Below, piece after piece: positions 43,007 to 51,346 of a stretch of DNA of 64,000 nt. Under the pieces are notes generated by a model. That model was not told where the DNA came from and did no database searches. It saw only the letters and a program-made list of their open reading frames with translations. The DNA is from Flavobacterium sp. I3-2 (GTDB taxonomy: Bacteria > Bacteroidota > Bacteroidia > Flavobacteriales > Flavobacteriaceae): the NCBI RefSeq assembly GCF_013389595.1, contig NZ_CP058306.1:620001-684000 (forward strand), in the 5' to 3' direction. The translations under genes were made by a program, and so were the position numbers. How positions within the stretch are numbered: the stretch's first letter is position 1; every line of letters starts with the position of its first letter.

Positions 43007-43561
43007 ATGGAAACTACAAGAAACATCTTCAAATCAGTATCAATTTTAGCAATCGCTTTAATGTTTGGATTCGGTGCAAATGCACAAAATGACAACAAAA
43101 TAAAAACAAATAAATTATCAGTAAATGTTGGTGAATTTTACAGCTTAAACTTAAGCAACGACAATGCAACAATATTGTTAGATAGCGAAGCAAAATTTGC
43201 AAGCGGAAGTGAGTCAACTCCAATTACAATGACTATTTTTTCTTCAAGAAAATATGCAGTTACTGCAAAAGTTTCTTCAGCTCAATTTAACGGAACTGCT
43301 GATAACACTTCAGTAAGTACAAATAATATCGATTTGATTGTTGCTAAAACAAGCGGAAATGACGAAGCTGCAATTTCTAACAGAACCAATAACAGCTTGA
43401 AACATGCAACAGCAGAAGAAATTGTTGCTTCTCCTAAAGCTACAAAAGCGGATGTTTATAGTTTGGTTTATGCAATTCCGGCTGCGAACACTTCGGCTTT
43501 CTTGGATCAATACGGAAAAACAATCACAACTGAAATTACATATACTTTACTTCCTTTATAA
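43007..43561 (+). CDS. Small secreted protein, copy D of a four-member family
   Basis: A 184-residue protein differing from copies A and B at only a few residues (Asn for Asp in ISNRTNNSLK; Thr for Ala in HATAEE). At DNA level the first half matches A/B, the middle (AACCAATAACAGCTTGAA) matches copy C, and the end (43488-43510) matches copy B. Such a mosaic points to recombination between copies. Signal peptide to about residue 27; the mature protein is beta-rich and without cysteine. Own leader and terminator. Function unknown. Confidence 0.8.
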   Translation: METTRNIFKSVSILAIALMFGFGANAQNDNKIKTNKLSVNVGEFYSLNLSNDNATILLDSEAKFASGSESTPITMTIFSSRKYAVTAKVSSAQFNGTADNTSVSTNNIDLIVAKTSGNDEAAISNRTNNSLKHATAEEIVASPKATKADVYSLVYAIPAANTSAFLDQYGKTITTEITYTLLPL

Positions 43562-43603
43562 TTGTAAAGTATATTTTATAAATCTTTTTCATAGCAAGAA
43601 AAG

Positions 43604-43634
43604 GCTGGGTTCGATATCGGATTCAGCTTTTTTG
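43604..43634 (+). terminator. Terminator after copy D
   Basis: GCTGGGTTCGAT pairs with ATCGGATTCAGC (with wobbles), followed by TTTTTT. The hairpin and 3' region resemble those of copies B and C. Confidence 0.75.
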
Positions 43635-43948
43635 GTTTTAGTTAAGTTTATAAAGAAAAATAATTACAATTTCTCACAACATAAATACATTAATAAATTA
43701 TTTAGTTCATTTTTAACATATAGACATAAATTGAAACAATCGTAAAATAAAAAAACAAAATAAAGTTGAAAAAACATATATCATAAAAAAAATCACAAAT
43801 TATTTATGCAAAATCAAAATTTACCTTCAAATAGAAAAAATAACATTTTAAACACAATAAAAAAAATAATATGCACGCATACAATAAACCGTATATATTA
43901 GTACCTTTATATTTATAAAAAAATAAAACATAATAAAACACACTCAAA
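43635..43948. other. AT-rich intergenic stretch
   Basis: Very AT-rich, mostly A-runs, with no frame longer than a few dozen codons that looks coding. A weak TACCTTTA (one mismatch from TAnnTTTG) at about 43898-43910 could be the -7 element of the KAS III gene. Nothing else is recognised. Confidence 0.5.
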
Positions 43949-45007
43949 ATGGGAAGTAAATTTATCGGTGTTGGTAGTTACATTCCTACACAAACCATTA
44001 CCAATCTTTATTTTAAAGATTATGAATTCTTAAATGAACAAGGAATAGCACTTAAACAAAAAAGTGAATTTATTGCAGAAAAACTTAAGGACATTACAGG
44101 AATTAAAGAACGTAAATATGTTGAAACAGATTTAGTTACTTCAGACATTGGTTTGATTGCTGCACAACGAGCAATTGTTGACGCACAAATTGACCCTGAA
44201 ACTTTAGATTATATCATATTTGCACACAACTTTGGAGATGTAAAATTCGGAACTATTCAATCTGATGCTGTTCCTTCATTGGCAGCACGAGTTAAAAAAA
44301 ATCTTCAAATAAAAAATCCAAAATGCGTAGCATACGATTTACTTTTCGGATGTCCAGGATGGGTCGAAGGTGTTATACAGGCAAATGCTTTTATTAAAGC
44401 AGGAATCGCAAAACGTTGTTTGATTATTGGAGCAGAAACATTGTCAAGAGTAGTTGATTTACATGACCGCGACAGCATGATTTACGCTGATGGTGCTGGA
44501 GCCGCTGTATTGGAAGCTACAACATCTGAATATGGTGTTATTGCTCACGCAACAGAATCTTATACTTTTGAGGAATCTGAATTTATTCATTTTGGAAAGT
44601 CATATAACAACGACCACGACCCAAATATTAGATATATAAAAATGTTTGGTAAAAAAATATATGAATTTGCACTAATTCACGTACCTGCTGCTATGAAAGC
44701 TTGTCTAGAAAAAAGTGGCGTATCGATTCATGACATTAAAAAAATATTGATTCATCAAGCAAATGAAAAGATGGATGAAGCTATAGTTTACCGATTCTAC
44801 AAACTTTTTAATATGGAAGTTCCAGAGCACATCATGCCAATGACCATCGGTAAATTAGGAAATAGTAGTGTTGCAACAATCCCTACTTTACTTGATATTT
44901 TAAGAAACAAAGAAATCGATAATCATCGTATTCATAAAGGTGATTGCGCAATTATTTGTTCGGTCGGTGCCGGAATGAATATCAATGCAATAGTTTACAG
45001 ATATTAA
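43949..45007 (+). CDS. 3-oxoacyl-ACP synthase III-family protein (FabH-like)
   Basis: A 352-residue KAS III-type condensing enzyme. The catalytic Cys is in LLFGCPGWVEG (about residue 135), the His in KILIHQANEKMDEA (about 268) and the Asn in KLGNSSVATIP (about 311), giving the full Cys-His-Asn triad. It has an inserted N-terminal stretch (FKDYEFLNEQG) compared with housekeeping FabH, and many Bacteroidota carry more than one such protein. It probably joins an acyl starter to malonyl-ACP or makes a special acyl product. It lies convergent with lpxD and near the 46220 gene; whether this is the main fabH is uncertain. Confidence 0.87.
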   Translation: MGSKFIGVGSYIPTQTITNLYFKDYEFLNEQGIALKQKSEFIAEKLKDITGIKERKYVETDLVTSDIGLIAAQRAIVDAQIDPETLDYIIFAHNFGDVKFGTIQSDAVPSLAARVKKNLQIKNPKCVAYDLLFGCPGWVEGVIQANAFIKAGIAKRCLIIGAETLSRVVDLHDRDSMIYADGAGAAVLEATTSEYGVIAHATESYTFEESEFIHFGKSYNNDHDPNIRYIKMFGKKIYEFALIHVPAAMKACLEKSGVSIHDIKKILIHQANEKMDEAIVYRFYKLFNMEVPEHIMPMTIGKLGNSSVATIPTLLDILRNKEIDNHRIHKGDCAIICSVGAGMNINAIVYRY

Positions 45008-45009
45008 AA

Positions 45010-45050
45010 AAAAACACTATCAGTTTTAAATATGCTGATAGTGTTTTTTT
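45010..45050. terminator. Bidirectional terminator between KAS III gene and lpxD
   Basis: AAAACACTATCAG and CTGATAGTGTTTT form a 13-bp perfect stem with an 11-base loop, flanked by A- and T-runs, between convergent genes. Confidence 0.85.
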
Positions 45051-46058
45051 TTATATACTACTTCTTTCTTTTGTAATTCGTTTGACAAAAGCCCATTGTT
45101 TTAATGTATCTTTTGCAACTAAAGCAGGATAACCAAGCATTGTAACTCCAGCTGCAACATCTCCTGTTACACCAGAACCTGCACCAATTACAGCCCCATC
45201 TCCAATTACGGTATGGTCTTTTATAGAAGCACTTCCGCCAATTACTACACCATTTCCTAATTTTACTGAACCTGCTAAACCACTGTTTCCAGCCATTATA
45301 CAAAAATTACCTAGAACACTATTATGACCAATTTGAACTAAATTATCTATTTTACATCCCGTTCCAATAACTGTCGAACTAAATTTTCCACGATCTACAC
45401 ACGAATTAGCACCAATCTCAACCCAATCGCCAATCATTACATTACCGATATGTGGAATTTTTACTAATCCAACTTCTGGACAAGGTCTGTATCCAAAACC
45501 ATCAGCACCAATTGTCGCATTTGGATGGAAAATACAATTAGAACCGATAACCGTACGCTCACGAATTACAGATCCTGACCAAAATACATTATTATTACCG
45601 ATTTCACAATCATCTAAAATTGTCACATTCGGATACAGAATCGTATAATCTCCAATAATAGTTCTTGGTCCAACAAAACACCCCGCTCCTATTTTCACAC
45701 CTTTTCCAATAATTGCGCTTGGATCAACTATTGCGGTAACATGTTGTTCATTTTTAACTTCAGCTAAAGGCAATGCATAAATACTTAAAATTTGAGACAT
45801 TGCTAAATCAACATTATCAACTTTGATAAATGCACGTTTTTCTCCTGGCTCAATAGAAACATTTTTATTAACAATAGCAACAGATGCTTTTGAAGTGTGC
45901 CATTTTTTTTCAAATTTTTTATCACGTATAAAAGTAATTTGAGAAGTTAAAGCTGAATCTATATTTTCTGGACCAGTAAGTTTACCAGAATAATATCCTT
46001 CAACATCGCCTTTTAAAAAGGAATTTATTTCAGCGATAGTAAAAGTTTTATCATTCAT
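45051..46058 (-). CDS. lpxD: UDP-3-O-acylglucosamine N-acyltransferase (LpxD)
   Basis: A 335-residue lipid A synthesis enzyme that adds the second hydroxyacyl chain. An N-terminal uridine-binding domain (about 1-105) precedes a left-handed beta-helix of hexapeptide repeats (about 110-310, e.g. VDPSAIIGKGVKIGAGCFVG). The conserved HPNATIGADGFGYRP (about 175-190) holds the catalytic His/Gly region. It lacks a long C-terminal helix. Bacteroidota often encode a second lpxD in the main lipid A operon, so this may be a paralogue. Proximity to a KAS III gene suggests a link to acyl-chain supply. Confidence 0.88.
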   Translation of the reverse strand: MNDKTFTIAEINSFLKGDVEGYYSGKLTGPENIDSALTSQITFIRDKKFEKKWHTSKASVAIVNKNVSIEPGEKRAFIKVDNVDLAMSQILSIYALPLAEVKNEQHVTAIVDPSAIIGKGVKIGAGCFVGPRTIIGDYTILYPNVTILDDCEIGNNNVFWSGSVIRERTVIGSNCIFHPNATIGADGFGYRPCPEVGLVKIPHIGNVMIGDWVEIGANSCVDRGKFSSTVIGTGCKIDNLVQIGHNSVLGNFCIMAGNSGLAGSVKLGNGVVIGGSASIKDHTVIGDGAVIGAGSGVTGDVAAGVTMLGYPALVAKDTLKQWAFVKRITKERSSI

Positions 46059-46095
46059 AATGTGTCTTTTTTAATAATTTATTAATTCTTGCCGT

Positions 46096-46125
46096 CAAAT
46101 GTAATCAAAAATATATAATTTCAAA
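46096..46125 (-). promoter_or_regulatory. Promoter of lpxD
   Basis: On the minus strand TTTG (46122-46125), an 18-base spacer and TACATTTG (46096-46103) match both consensus elements, 37 bases before the lpxD ATG. Confidence 0.72.
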
Positions 46126-46219
46126 GAAAACGCCTAAATAAAAACAATAATATCAATTATTTACAGACAAAAAGAAAACTCAAACATGATTATTATCATT
46201 AATTCTTTATAACAGAATC

Positions 46220-48034
46220 ATGAAATTAGCGACTTTACTAAAACAAAAAAAGATGAGTCGTTATAACACACATAATTTTCACATCCCGGTAATGGGATTA
46301 GCATATACCATTGATTCGCCAATTCGAGTGGCTCATCTTGGTATTTCTTCTGTTATTTCTGTAATGGACGATGAGTTAATTGAACGTATGAATAATTTTT
46401 ATTCTAAAGAATTTAAATTACCATATAAAGAAATTACAAATAAGATAGAAGATTTCAGAGCAAAAAGAATTACTTCTTATCTTGATACAGTTGATACGAT
46501 TGTAAAAAACAAATTTCAGGAAGTAAAAAGAAATCTTTTAGAAAGTAAAAAATCAGTAGAAGATTTTATAAGTTCACTACCTAATGTATCGGATTTAAAA
46601 ACAGAACTTCAACACTATTTAGAAAAGAATCATTCTTTAAATTACTTAAAAAATGTATTGGACGAATATTTTCAACCCGGAAGTATTGATGTCAATATTA
46701 TGACAAAAGTTGACCGTGAACATTATAAAGGCAAAGAAGCGTTACCTAGTATTTATAACGATGCACATGCGGCTTTACGTGGATTTGCAAATAGTAAAGT
46801 AAACGGTTCTGTGGTTTTATCTGCCGGAATGAATCCAAGATTATTTAGCTATTTTGAAGAGTTTGACAGTTTTTATCCGAATGAAAAAAATATGCTAGAA
46901 AAGAAAATTGTTTTAAAAGTTAGTGATTACAGGTCAGCTTTAATTCAAGGACAGCAATTAGCTAAAAAAGGTTTATGGGTGTCTGAATACAGAATCGAAT
47001 CAGGATTAAATTGCGGCGGTCACGCTTTTGCAACTGATGGCCAATTAATGGGAACTATTCTAGAATCATTCAAACAAAAAAAGAATGAATTAATAGAAAC
47101 TACACACCAGTTACTTTGCAAATCTTTAGAAGAAAAAGGAAAACATATTCCTGCGCAACCTTTAAATTTATTAATCACCGCTCAAGGCGGAATTGGAACT
47201 GCCGAAGAACACAATTTTTTATTAAATCATTATCGTTTAAATGCTGCTGGTTGGGGTTCACCATTTTTACTTGTCACCGAAGCAACTTCGACCGATGTAA
47301 ACACGCGAAATTTATTAGCTAAAGCAGAAGAATCTGATTTATATTTAAGCAATATTTCACCACTTGGCGTTCCTTTTAACACTATTCATGGCACCACAAA
47401 CGAATACATCAAACAACAACGAATCATTAAAAACAATCCTGGAAGTGCATGTCCAAGAAAATACTTGGCTTTAGATAAAACTTTTGATATTGAAGGAACT
47501 TGTACAGCTTCTAGAAAACATCAGAAATTGGCATTAGCAAAATTAGAAGAACAAAAAGAACAATTTTCGCAAGATGAATATCAAGAACAGTATGATAAAA
47601 TTGTAGAAAAATCATGTTTATGTATCGGTTTGGCAAATGCATCTCTGCTTGATTTGGGATTAGAAATTAAAGGTGAAGAACAGGGTGTGGTTATTTGCCC
47701 AGGTCCAAACATCGCTTATTTTACTAAAGAAGCAACTTTAAAAGAAATGATTAATCATATTTATGGTAGAATCAATTTAATTGAAACGACCGAAAGACCT
47801 CATTTTTTTATTAAAGAATTAGGCATGTATATTGAGCATTTTAAAAACGTAAAATTAGCTTACGAGGCAGAACCAACTTCTATTAAATTAAAAAAATTGA
47901 ATAAATTAAAAGATAATTTACTGGAAGGAATTACATATTATAAAAATCTATTCACAACAGATCTATCGTTTTTCACAAATGATTCATTAAAAATTCAAAA
48001 TAAATTAAACGATTATCGTTTAGAATTAAACTAA
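46220..48034 (+). CDS. Large conserved protein, nitronate-monooxygenase-like TIM-barrel candidate
   Basis: A 604-residue cytoplasmic protein. Parts resemble FMN-dependent nitronate monooxygenases: NFHIPVMGLAYTIDSPIRVA and LGISSVISVMDD near the start, GLNCGGHAFATDG (about residues 263-275), and LLITAQGGIGTAEEHNFLL (about 317-335) where FMN phosphate binding would be. The C-terminal part carries four spaced cysteines (CPRKYLALD, EGTCTASR, KSCLCIGLANASLLDLGLE at about 415-485) that could hold an iron-sulphur cluster. I cannot name its reaction. ATG 46220 is used; an internal ATG 33 bases later is also possible. It ends with a strong terminator and seems monocistronic. Confidence 0.6.
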   Translation: MKLATLLKQKKMSRYNTHNFHIPVMGLAYTIDSPIRVAHLGISSVISVMDDELIERMNNFYSKEFKLPYKEITNKIEDFRAKRITSYLDTVDTIVKNKFQEVKRNLLESKKSVEDFISSLPNVSDLKTELQHYLEKNHSLNYLKNVLDEYFQPGSIDVNIMTKVDREHYKGKEALPSIYNDAHAALRGFANSKVNGSVVLSAGMNPRLFSYFEEFDSFYPNEKNMLEKKIVLKVSDYRSALIQGQQLAKKGLWVSEYRIESGLNCGGHAFATDGQLMGTILESFKQKKNELIETTHQLLCKSLEEKGKHIPAQPLNLLITAQGGIGTAEEHNFLLNHYRLNAAGWGSPFLLVTEATSTDVNTRNLLAKAEESDLYLSNISPLGVPFNTIHGTTNEYIKQQRIIKNNPGSACPRKYLALDKTFDIEGTCTASRKHQKLALAKLEEQKEQFSQDEYQEQYDKIVEKSCLCIGLANASLLDLGLEIKGEEQGVVICPGPNIAYFTKEATLKEMINHIYGRINLIETTERPHFFIKELGMYIEHFKNVKLAYEAEPTSIKLKKLNKLKDNLLEGITYYKNLFTTDLSFFTNDSLKIQNKLNDYRLELN

Positions 48035-48037
48035 TAA

Positions 48038-48075
48038 AAAAAGCTGCTTTCGAATTAGTACGAAAGCAGCTTTTT
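48038..48075 (+). terminator. Hairpin terminator after the 46220 gene
   Basis: AAAGCTGCTTTCG and CGAAAGCAGCTTT form a perfect 13-bp stem with an 8-base loop, followed by TT. Confidence 0.85.
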
Positions 48076-48107
48076 AACAAACAACAAATAAGTAACATCT
48101 ACTTTAT

Positions 48108-49169
48108 CTAAAGATTCAGAAGTTGTTTACTTTTAGGATAAATTTCTTTATAATAATCTATTAGAATTTGAGCTTCTTCACTCTTATTATTTTTCTTTGT
48201 GTATTTTACCAATTCCAAAAGTAATGATTCGTCTGGTAAAATTTTGTGTCCCAATTTCAAAGATAATTGTTCATATTGTTTTTTTACCAATTCTGGATTT
48301 GATGGTATTTTTTTAACTTGTAATTGCATTCCTTGAAATAACGATGTAAAAGCATCTAAACTTGATGGCCATGGAACAGTACCGTGGTCTTTATCTGGAT
48401 AATATTTCCAGTCTGATAATTCATCGATTTTAGGATTTAAAGTTAAAACTTTTTCACAAAATTCACGGATTGAACCACCGTGATTTAATCTATCTTTTGA
48501 GGCTTCTTGAGACTCAAAGGCTAATGCTACATAAACATTTTTAACCGGAAGTGTATTATTTTCTACAGCTTCTTTCAATCTATCAAAAACAACACGATTA
48601 TCCCACCATAAACTCGGGTCAATTGCAATATAAGCATCAAAACTATTTGGATTAGAAACCCATGTATTTAAAGCAAACAATCCTCCAAATGAATGTCCAT
48701 GTAAAATATTATATCCATTTGTTCTAAAATTTGAATCAATATAAGGTTTTAATTCGTCATTTATAAACGATAAAAATTCTGTTGCTTTTCCTGATGTTGG
48801 AAAATTAGCTTTTTTAGTTGAAGATGTATCAGAAGGAACAGTAGGTGTAAAATCTCTATTTCTGTCAATATTACGAATACCAACTATAATCATTTCTGGA
48901 AAAGCACGATACATGCTACGTGTACCATAAATTTCTAATGCTGTTAACATCGGAAAATTTCTTTCGCCATCCAAAACATAAACTACAGGATAATAAGCTT
49001 TATCGAATTCTGTATTAAAATAATTCTTAGGTAAATGAATATCAATTTCGCGATTTTCTCCAAGAATTTTAGAATCTAGTGAAAATTGTTCAACCTTAAT
49101 AAGTGATTCTTGTGCGTTAATCGAATAGAAATTGATTAAGAAAAAGCAAAGTGAATAAAATAATTTCAT
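48108..49169 (-). CDS. Secreted alpha/beta-hydrolase esterase (esterase D-like)
   Basis: A 353-residue protein with a signal peptide (MKLFYSLCFF start, ending INAQ) and an esterase PF00756-type fold. The nucleophile elbow GHSFGGLFAL is at about residues 157-166, with the acid and His expected in the later YYPDKDHGTVPWPS (about 258-271). SLWWDNRVV is also typical. It resembles siderophore esterases and feruloyl esterase-like hydrolases, so a substrate such as a siderophore ester is possible. The start at 49169 gives a clean signal peptide; an in-frame ATG at 49196 is the alternative. A full promoter lies upstream. Confidence 0.85.
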   Translation of the reverse strand: MKLFYSLCFFLINFYSINAQESLIKVEQFSLDSKILGENREIDIHLPKNYFNTEFDKAYYPVVYVLDGERNFPMLTALEIYGTRSMYRAFPEMIIVGIRNIDRNRDFTPTVPSDTSSTKKANFPTSGKATEFLSFINDELKPYIDSNFRTNGYNILHGHSFGGLFALNTWVSNPNSFDAYIAIDPSLWWDNRVVFDRLKEAVENNTLPVKNVYVALAFESQEASKDRLNHGGSIREFCEKVLTLNPKIDELSDWKYYPDKDHGTVPWPSSLDAFTSLFQGMQLQVKKIPSNPELVKKQYEQLSLKLGHKILPDESLLLELVKYTKKNNKSEEAQILIDYYKEIYPKSKQLLNL

Positions 49170-49224
49170 TGAAATGTGGGTCGTACAATTGCTCATTACA
49201 ATTGAATTAAACAGTAATTTTCGA

Positions 49225-49256
49225 CAAAATTATTTTAAAAATCTTAACTTACCAAA
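49225..49256 (-). promoter_or_regulatory. Promoter of the esterase gene
   Basis: On the minus strand TTTG (49253-49256), a 20-base spacer and TAATTTTG (49225-49232) match both consensus elements. Transcription would start at about 49218, leaving either ATG (49196 or 49169) usable. Confidence 0.75.
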
Positions 49257-49280
49257 TTATTTTGAATCATTCTAAATAAT

Positions 49281-50747
49281 TTAACTTTTTAGTTTTTTCC
49301 ATATTTTTATAACGTTTACATTAAGTTCTGGAACCCAGCCTGTCATAAAAACAATACTCATAAATCCGAACGAAAATAAAATACATCGAACGATAAATCC
49401 GAATTTATTGAAATAATCTAACGGTAGTACAAAGCAAATCCCTAATAAAATAATTGATAAAACAACCGTTTTAAAATAAGTCATTGAAAAAGGAACCATT
49501 TTAAACTTACGATAAATAAAAATCATTTTAATTAGATTAAAAATAAACATTGAAAATAATGATGCATAGGCAACTCCAATAATTCCATAATAAGTTTGAG
49601 TAAGAATTAAGAAATTTAATCCGATGTTTAAAATAGCTAACGATAAAATGGCAATTAAATTAAATTTATAAAATTTAGAATATGCAATGATTTCTGTATT
49701 AAATCCGGTTGCCATATTTAAGATAACGTTTAATCCTAAAATATACAAAATTGGAATTGTTGGTGCTAATTTTTGAGCTGTAGGAAGCAATGCAATAAAA
49801 TCTGAAATTCCTAAAAGCAAACATCCAAACATTAAAATTCCAATAAAATATAAATTCTTAGCAACTTCTGCATATTTGAGATTTAAGATTTTAAAATCGT
49901 TATTTTTTAAAGCTTCAGAAATAATCGGACTATAAAGCGCAAAAACTCCAGTTGCTGGAATCATCAAAGCGTTTGCTAAATTTACACCGATATTAAAATC
50001 TCCATTTGCTTCGTTAGAAATAAATTCGGGAATCATAATCGAATCGATACGAAAAGCAAAAAAAGAACCTAAACTTGCACAAAAAGCATATAAACTGTAT
50101 TTATAATATTCCTTTTTTGAAATTTCTTGAAACAAATCTTGATAATTAAAACTAAAAACAGGCTTAAAAATGCGAAGCAAATACCAAGCAATTGCGATAA
50201 AAATAATTAAAAAAGAAAACGTATAAATTCTTAAAGCTTGATGATATGAAAAAGAAAAATAAAGCACCAAAATAAAGGCTAAAGGCAAGGTTATTTTTGG
50301 AATTATTTTTTCAAAAAAAGTAGGCACTGCTATTTTTTGTAAATTATAAGCTTGCCGTTTCATCAAATCAACAAAGGCTAAAAAAACAGCAATGATAAAT
50401 CCGTAAATATAATATTCGGTGTTTTTAGTAACTTCTAGAAAATAAAAAATGCTAACAAAAAAAGTACAGAATAAAATCATAAAAACAATAGAAACTACAC
50501 TGTACGAGAATAATTTGCGCTGTAAAAAAGCATTTAACTGTGGCTGAAAATTTAACAATGCAGTTGAAGCACCAAAAACCATAATCGGATATAAAATTTG
50601 AGCAAACCCGTCGATAAACCTTACAATTCCGAGAAATTCTTTATCATTCGGATAAATAAACAAAGTCGAAATCATTCCAATAGCAACTCCAATGTAGTTG
50701 ATTATTGAGAATAATAAGGCTTGTTTACTCGAAAATTTAGAATCCAT
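49281..50747 (-). CDS. Polysaccharide flippase-like membrane protein (Wzx/MVF type)
   Basis: A 488-residue protein with about 14 hydrophobic helices and no signal peptide, in the oligosaccharide flippase (MATE/MOP) superfamily. The pattern SSKQALLFSIINYIGVAIGM at the N-terminus and regularly spaced helices fit flippases that move lipid-linked sugars or O-antigen units across the inner membrane. Divergent from a methyltransferase-glycosyltransferase pair, which supports a surface-polysaccharide role. Its exact cargo is unknown. A -7 element lies just upstream. Confidence 0.8.
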   Translation of the reverse strand: MDSKFSSKQALLFSIINYIGVAIGMISTLFIYPNDKEFLGIVRFIDGFAQILYPIMVFGASTALLNFQPQLNAFLQRKLFSYSVVSIVFMILFCTFFVSIFYFLEVTKNTEYYIYGFIIAVFLAFVDLMKRQAYNLQKIAVPTFFEKIIPKITLPLAFILVLYFSFSYHQALRIYTFSFLIIFIAIAWYLLRIFKPVFSFNYQDLFQEISKKEYYKYSLYAFCASLGSFFAFRIDSIMIPEFISNEANGDFNIGVNLANALMIPATGVFALYSPIISEALKNNDFKILNLKYAEVAKNLYFIGILMFGCLLLGISDFIALLPTAQKLAPTIPILYILGLNVILNMATGFNTEIIAYSKFYKFNLIAILSLAILNIGLNFLILTQTYYGIIGVAYASLFSMFIFNLIKMIFIYRKFKMVPFSMTYFKTVVLSIILLGICFVLPLDYFNKFGFIVRCILFSFGFMSIVFMTGWVPELNVNVIKIWKKLKS

Positions 50748-50762
50748 TTGTGGTAATTTTTA

Positions 50763-50770
50763 CAAATATA
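50763..50770 (-). promoter_or_regulatory. -7 element of the flippase gene
   Basis: TATATTTG on the minus strand matches TAnnTTTG, 15 bases before the flippase ATG. No clear -33 element. Confidence 0.55.
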
Positions 50771-50823
50771 ATCGTAATATTGATATTCTTTTTGAAAAGT
50801 GAAAAGATATATAGTTTTAAAAG

Positions 50824-51345
50824 ATGTACGAAAAAACATATCCGAAAGAAAGATTCGAAAAAACCTTGAATTTCTTAAATAAACACTTAAAAAAATCTGA
50901 GGATATTTTGGATTTAGGTGTAGAAAATCCGCTTTCGAAGTTGATGAAAACTGAAGGTTTTAAAGTTCAAAACACCAAAGGTGAAGATATTGATTTGAAT
51001 TATGAATCGCTTGACAATAACAAATACAACGTGTTAACAGCTTTTGAAATATTTGAACATTTATTGAATCCGTTTACTGTTTTACAACATTGTAAAGCTG
51101 ATAAGATTTTTATTTCGGTTCCGTTGCGCTTGTGGTTTTCGCCTGCTTACAGAAGCAAAACCGATATGTGGGACAGACATTATCACGAATTTGAAGATTG
51201 GCAATTGGATTGGTTATTAGAAAAAGCTGGTTTTAAAATCATCGATTCAATCAAATGGGCGCATCCAGTAAAAAAAATTGGAATTCGTCCGATTTTAAGA
51301 AAATTTACACCACGTTATTATTTAGTTTACGCAGAACGCATCTAA
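50824..51345 (+). CDS. Class I SAM-dependent methyltransferase-like protein
   Basis: A 173-residue small methyltransferase-type fold: the motif I-like DILDLGVENPLSK (about residues 24-36) stands where DxGxGxG normally binds SAM, and AFEIFEHLLNPFTVL (about 74-88) matches the 'E-H-L-x-x-P' acceptor block. Motif I lacks the usual glycines (Gly-Val-Glu-Asn), so SAM binding is weaker to predict. A C-terminal basic tail is present. One base separates it from the glycosyltransferase gene, so they form an operon. Probably modifies a surface sugar or lipid; substrate unknown. Confidence 0.75.
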   Translation: MYEKTYPKERFEKTLNFLNKHLKKSEDILDLGVENPLSKLMKTEGFKVQNTKGEDIDLNYESLDNNKYNVLTAFEIFEHLLNPFTVLQHCKADKIFISVPLRLWFSPAYRSKTDMWDRHYHEFEDWQLDWLLEKAGFKIIDSIKWAHPVKKIGIRPILRKFTPRYYLVYAERI

Positions 51346-51346
51346 G

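Larger units (their letters stand above)
41958..43561. repeat. Right arm of a large inverted duplication
   Basis: Inverted match of 15772-17370: the start of the divergent WG-like gene, the shared intergenic region, and two tandem plus-strand copies (C and D) of the small secreted gene with identical-length leaders. Order and spacing match the left arm (unit length 778 here, 772 there). Differences between arms are scattered point changes plus unlike 3' untranslated regions. Ends are estimated by eye. Confidence 0.85.

Noticed and set aside
43635..43948. Possible small RNA in the A-rich intergenic stretch
   Set aside because: No promoter with both elements and no terminator hairpin beyond that of copy D could be found, so nothing supports a transcript.
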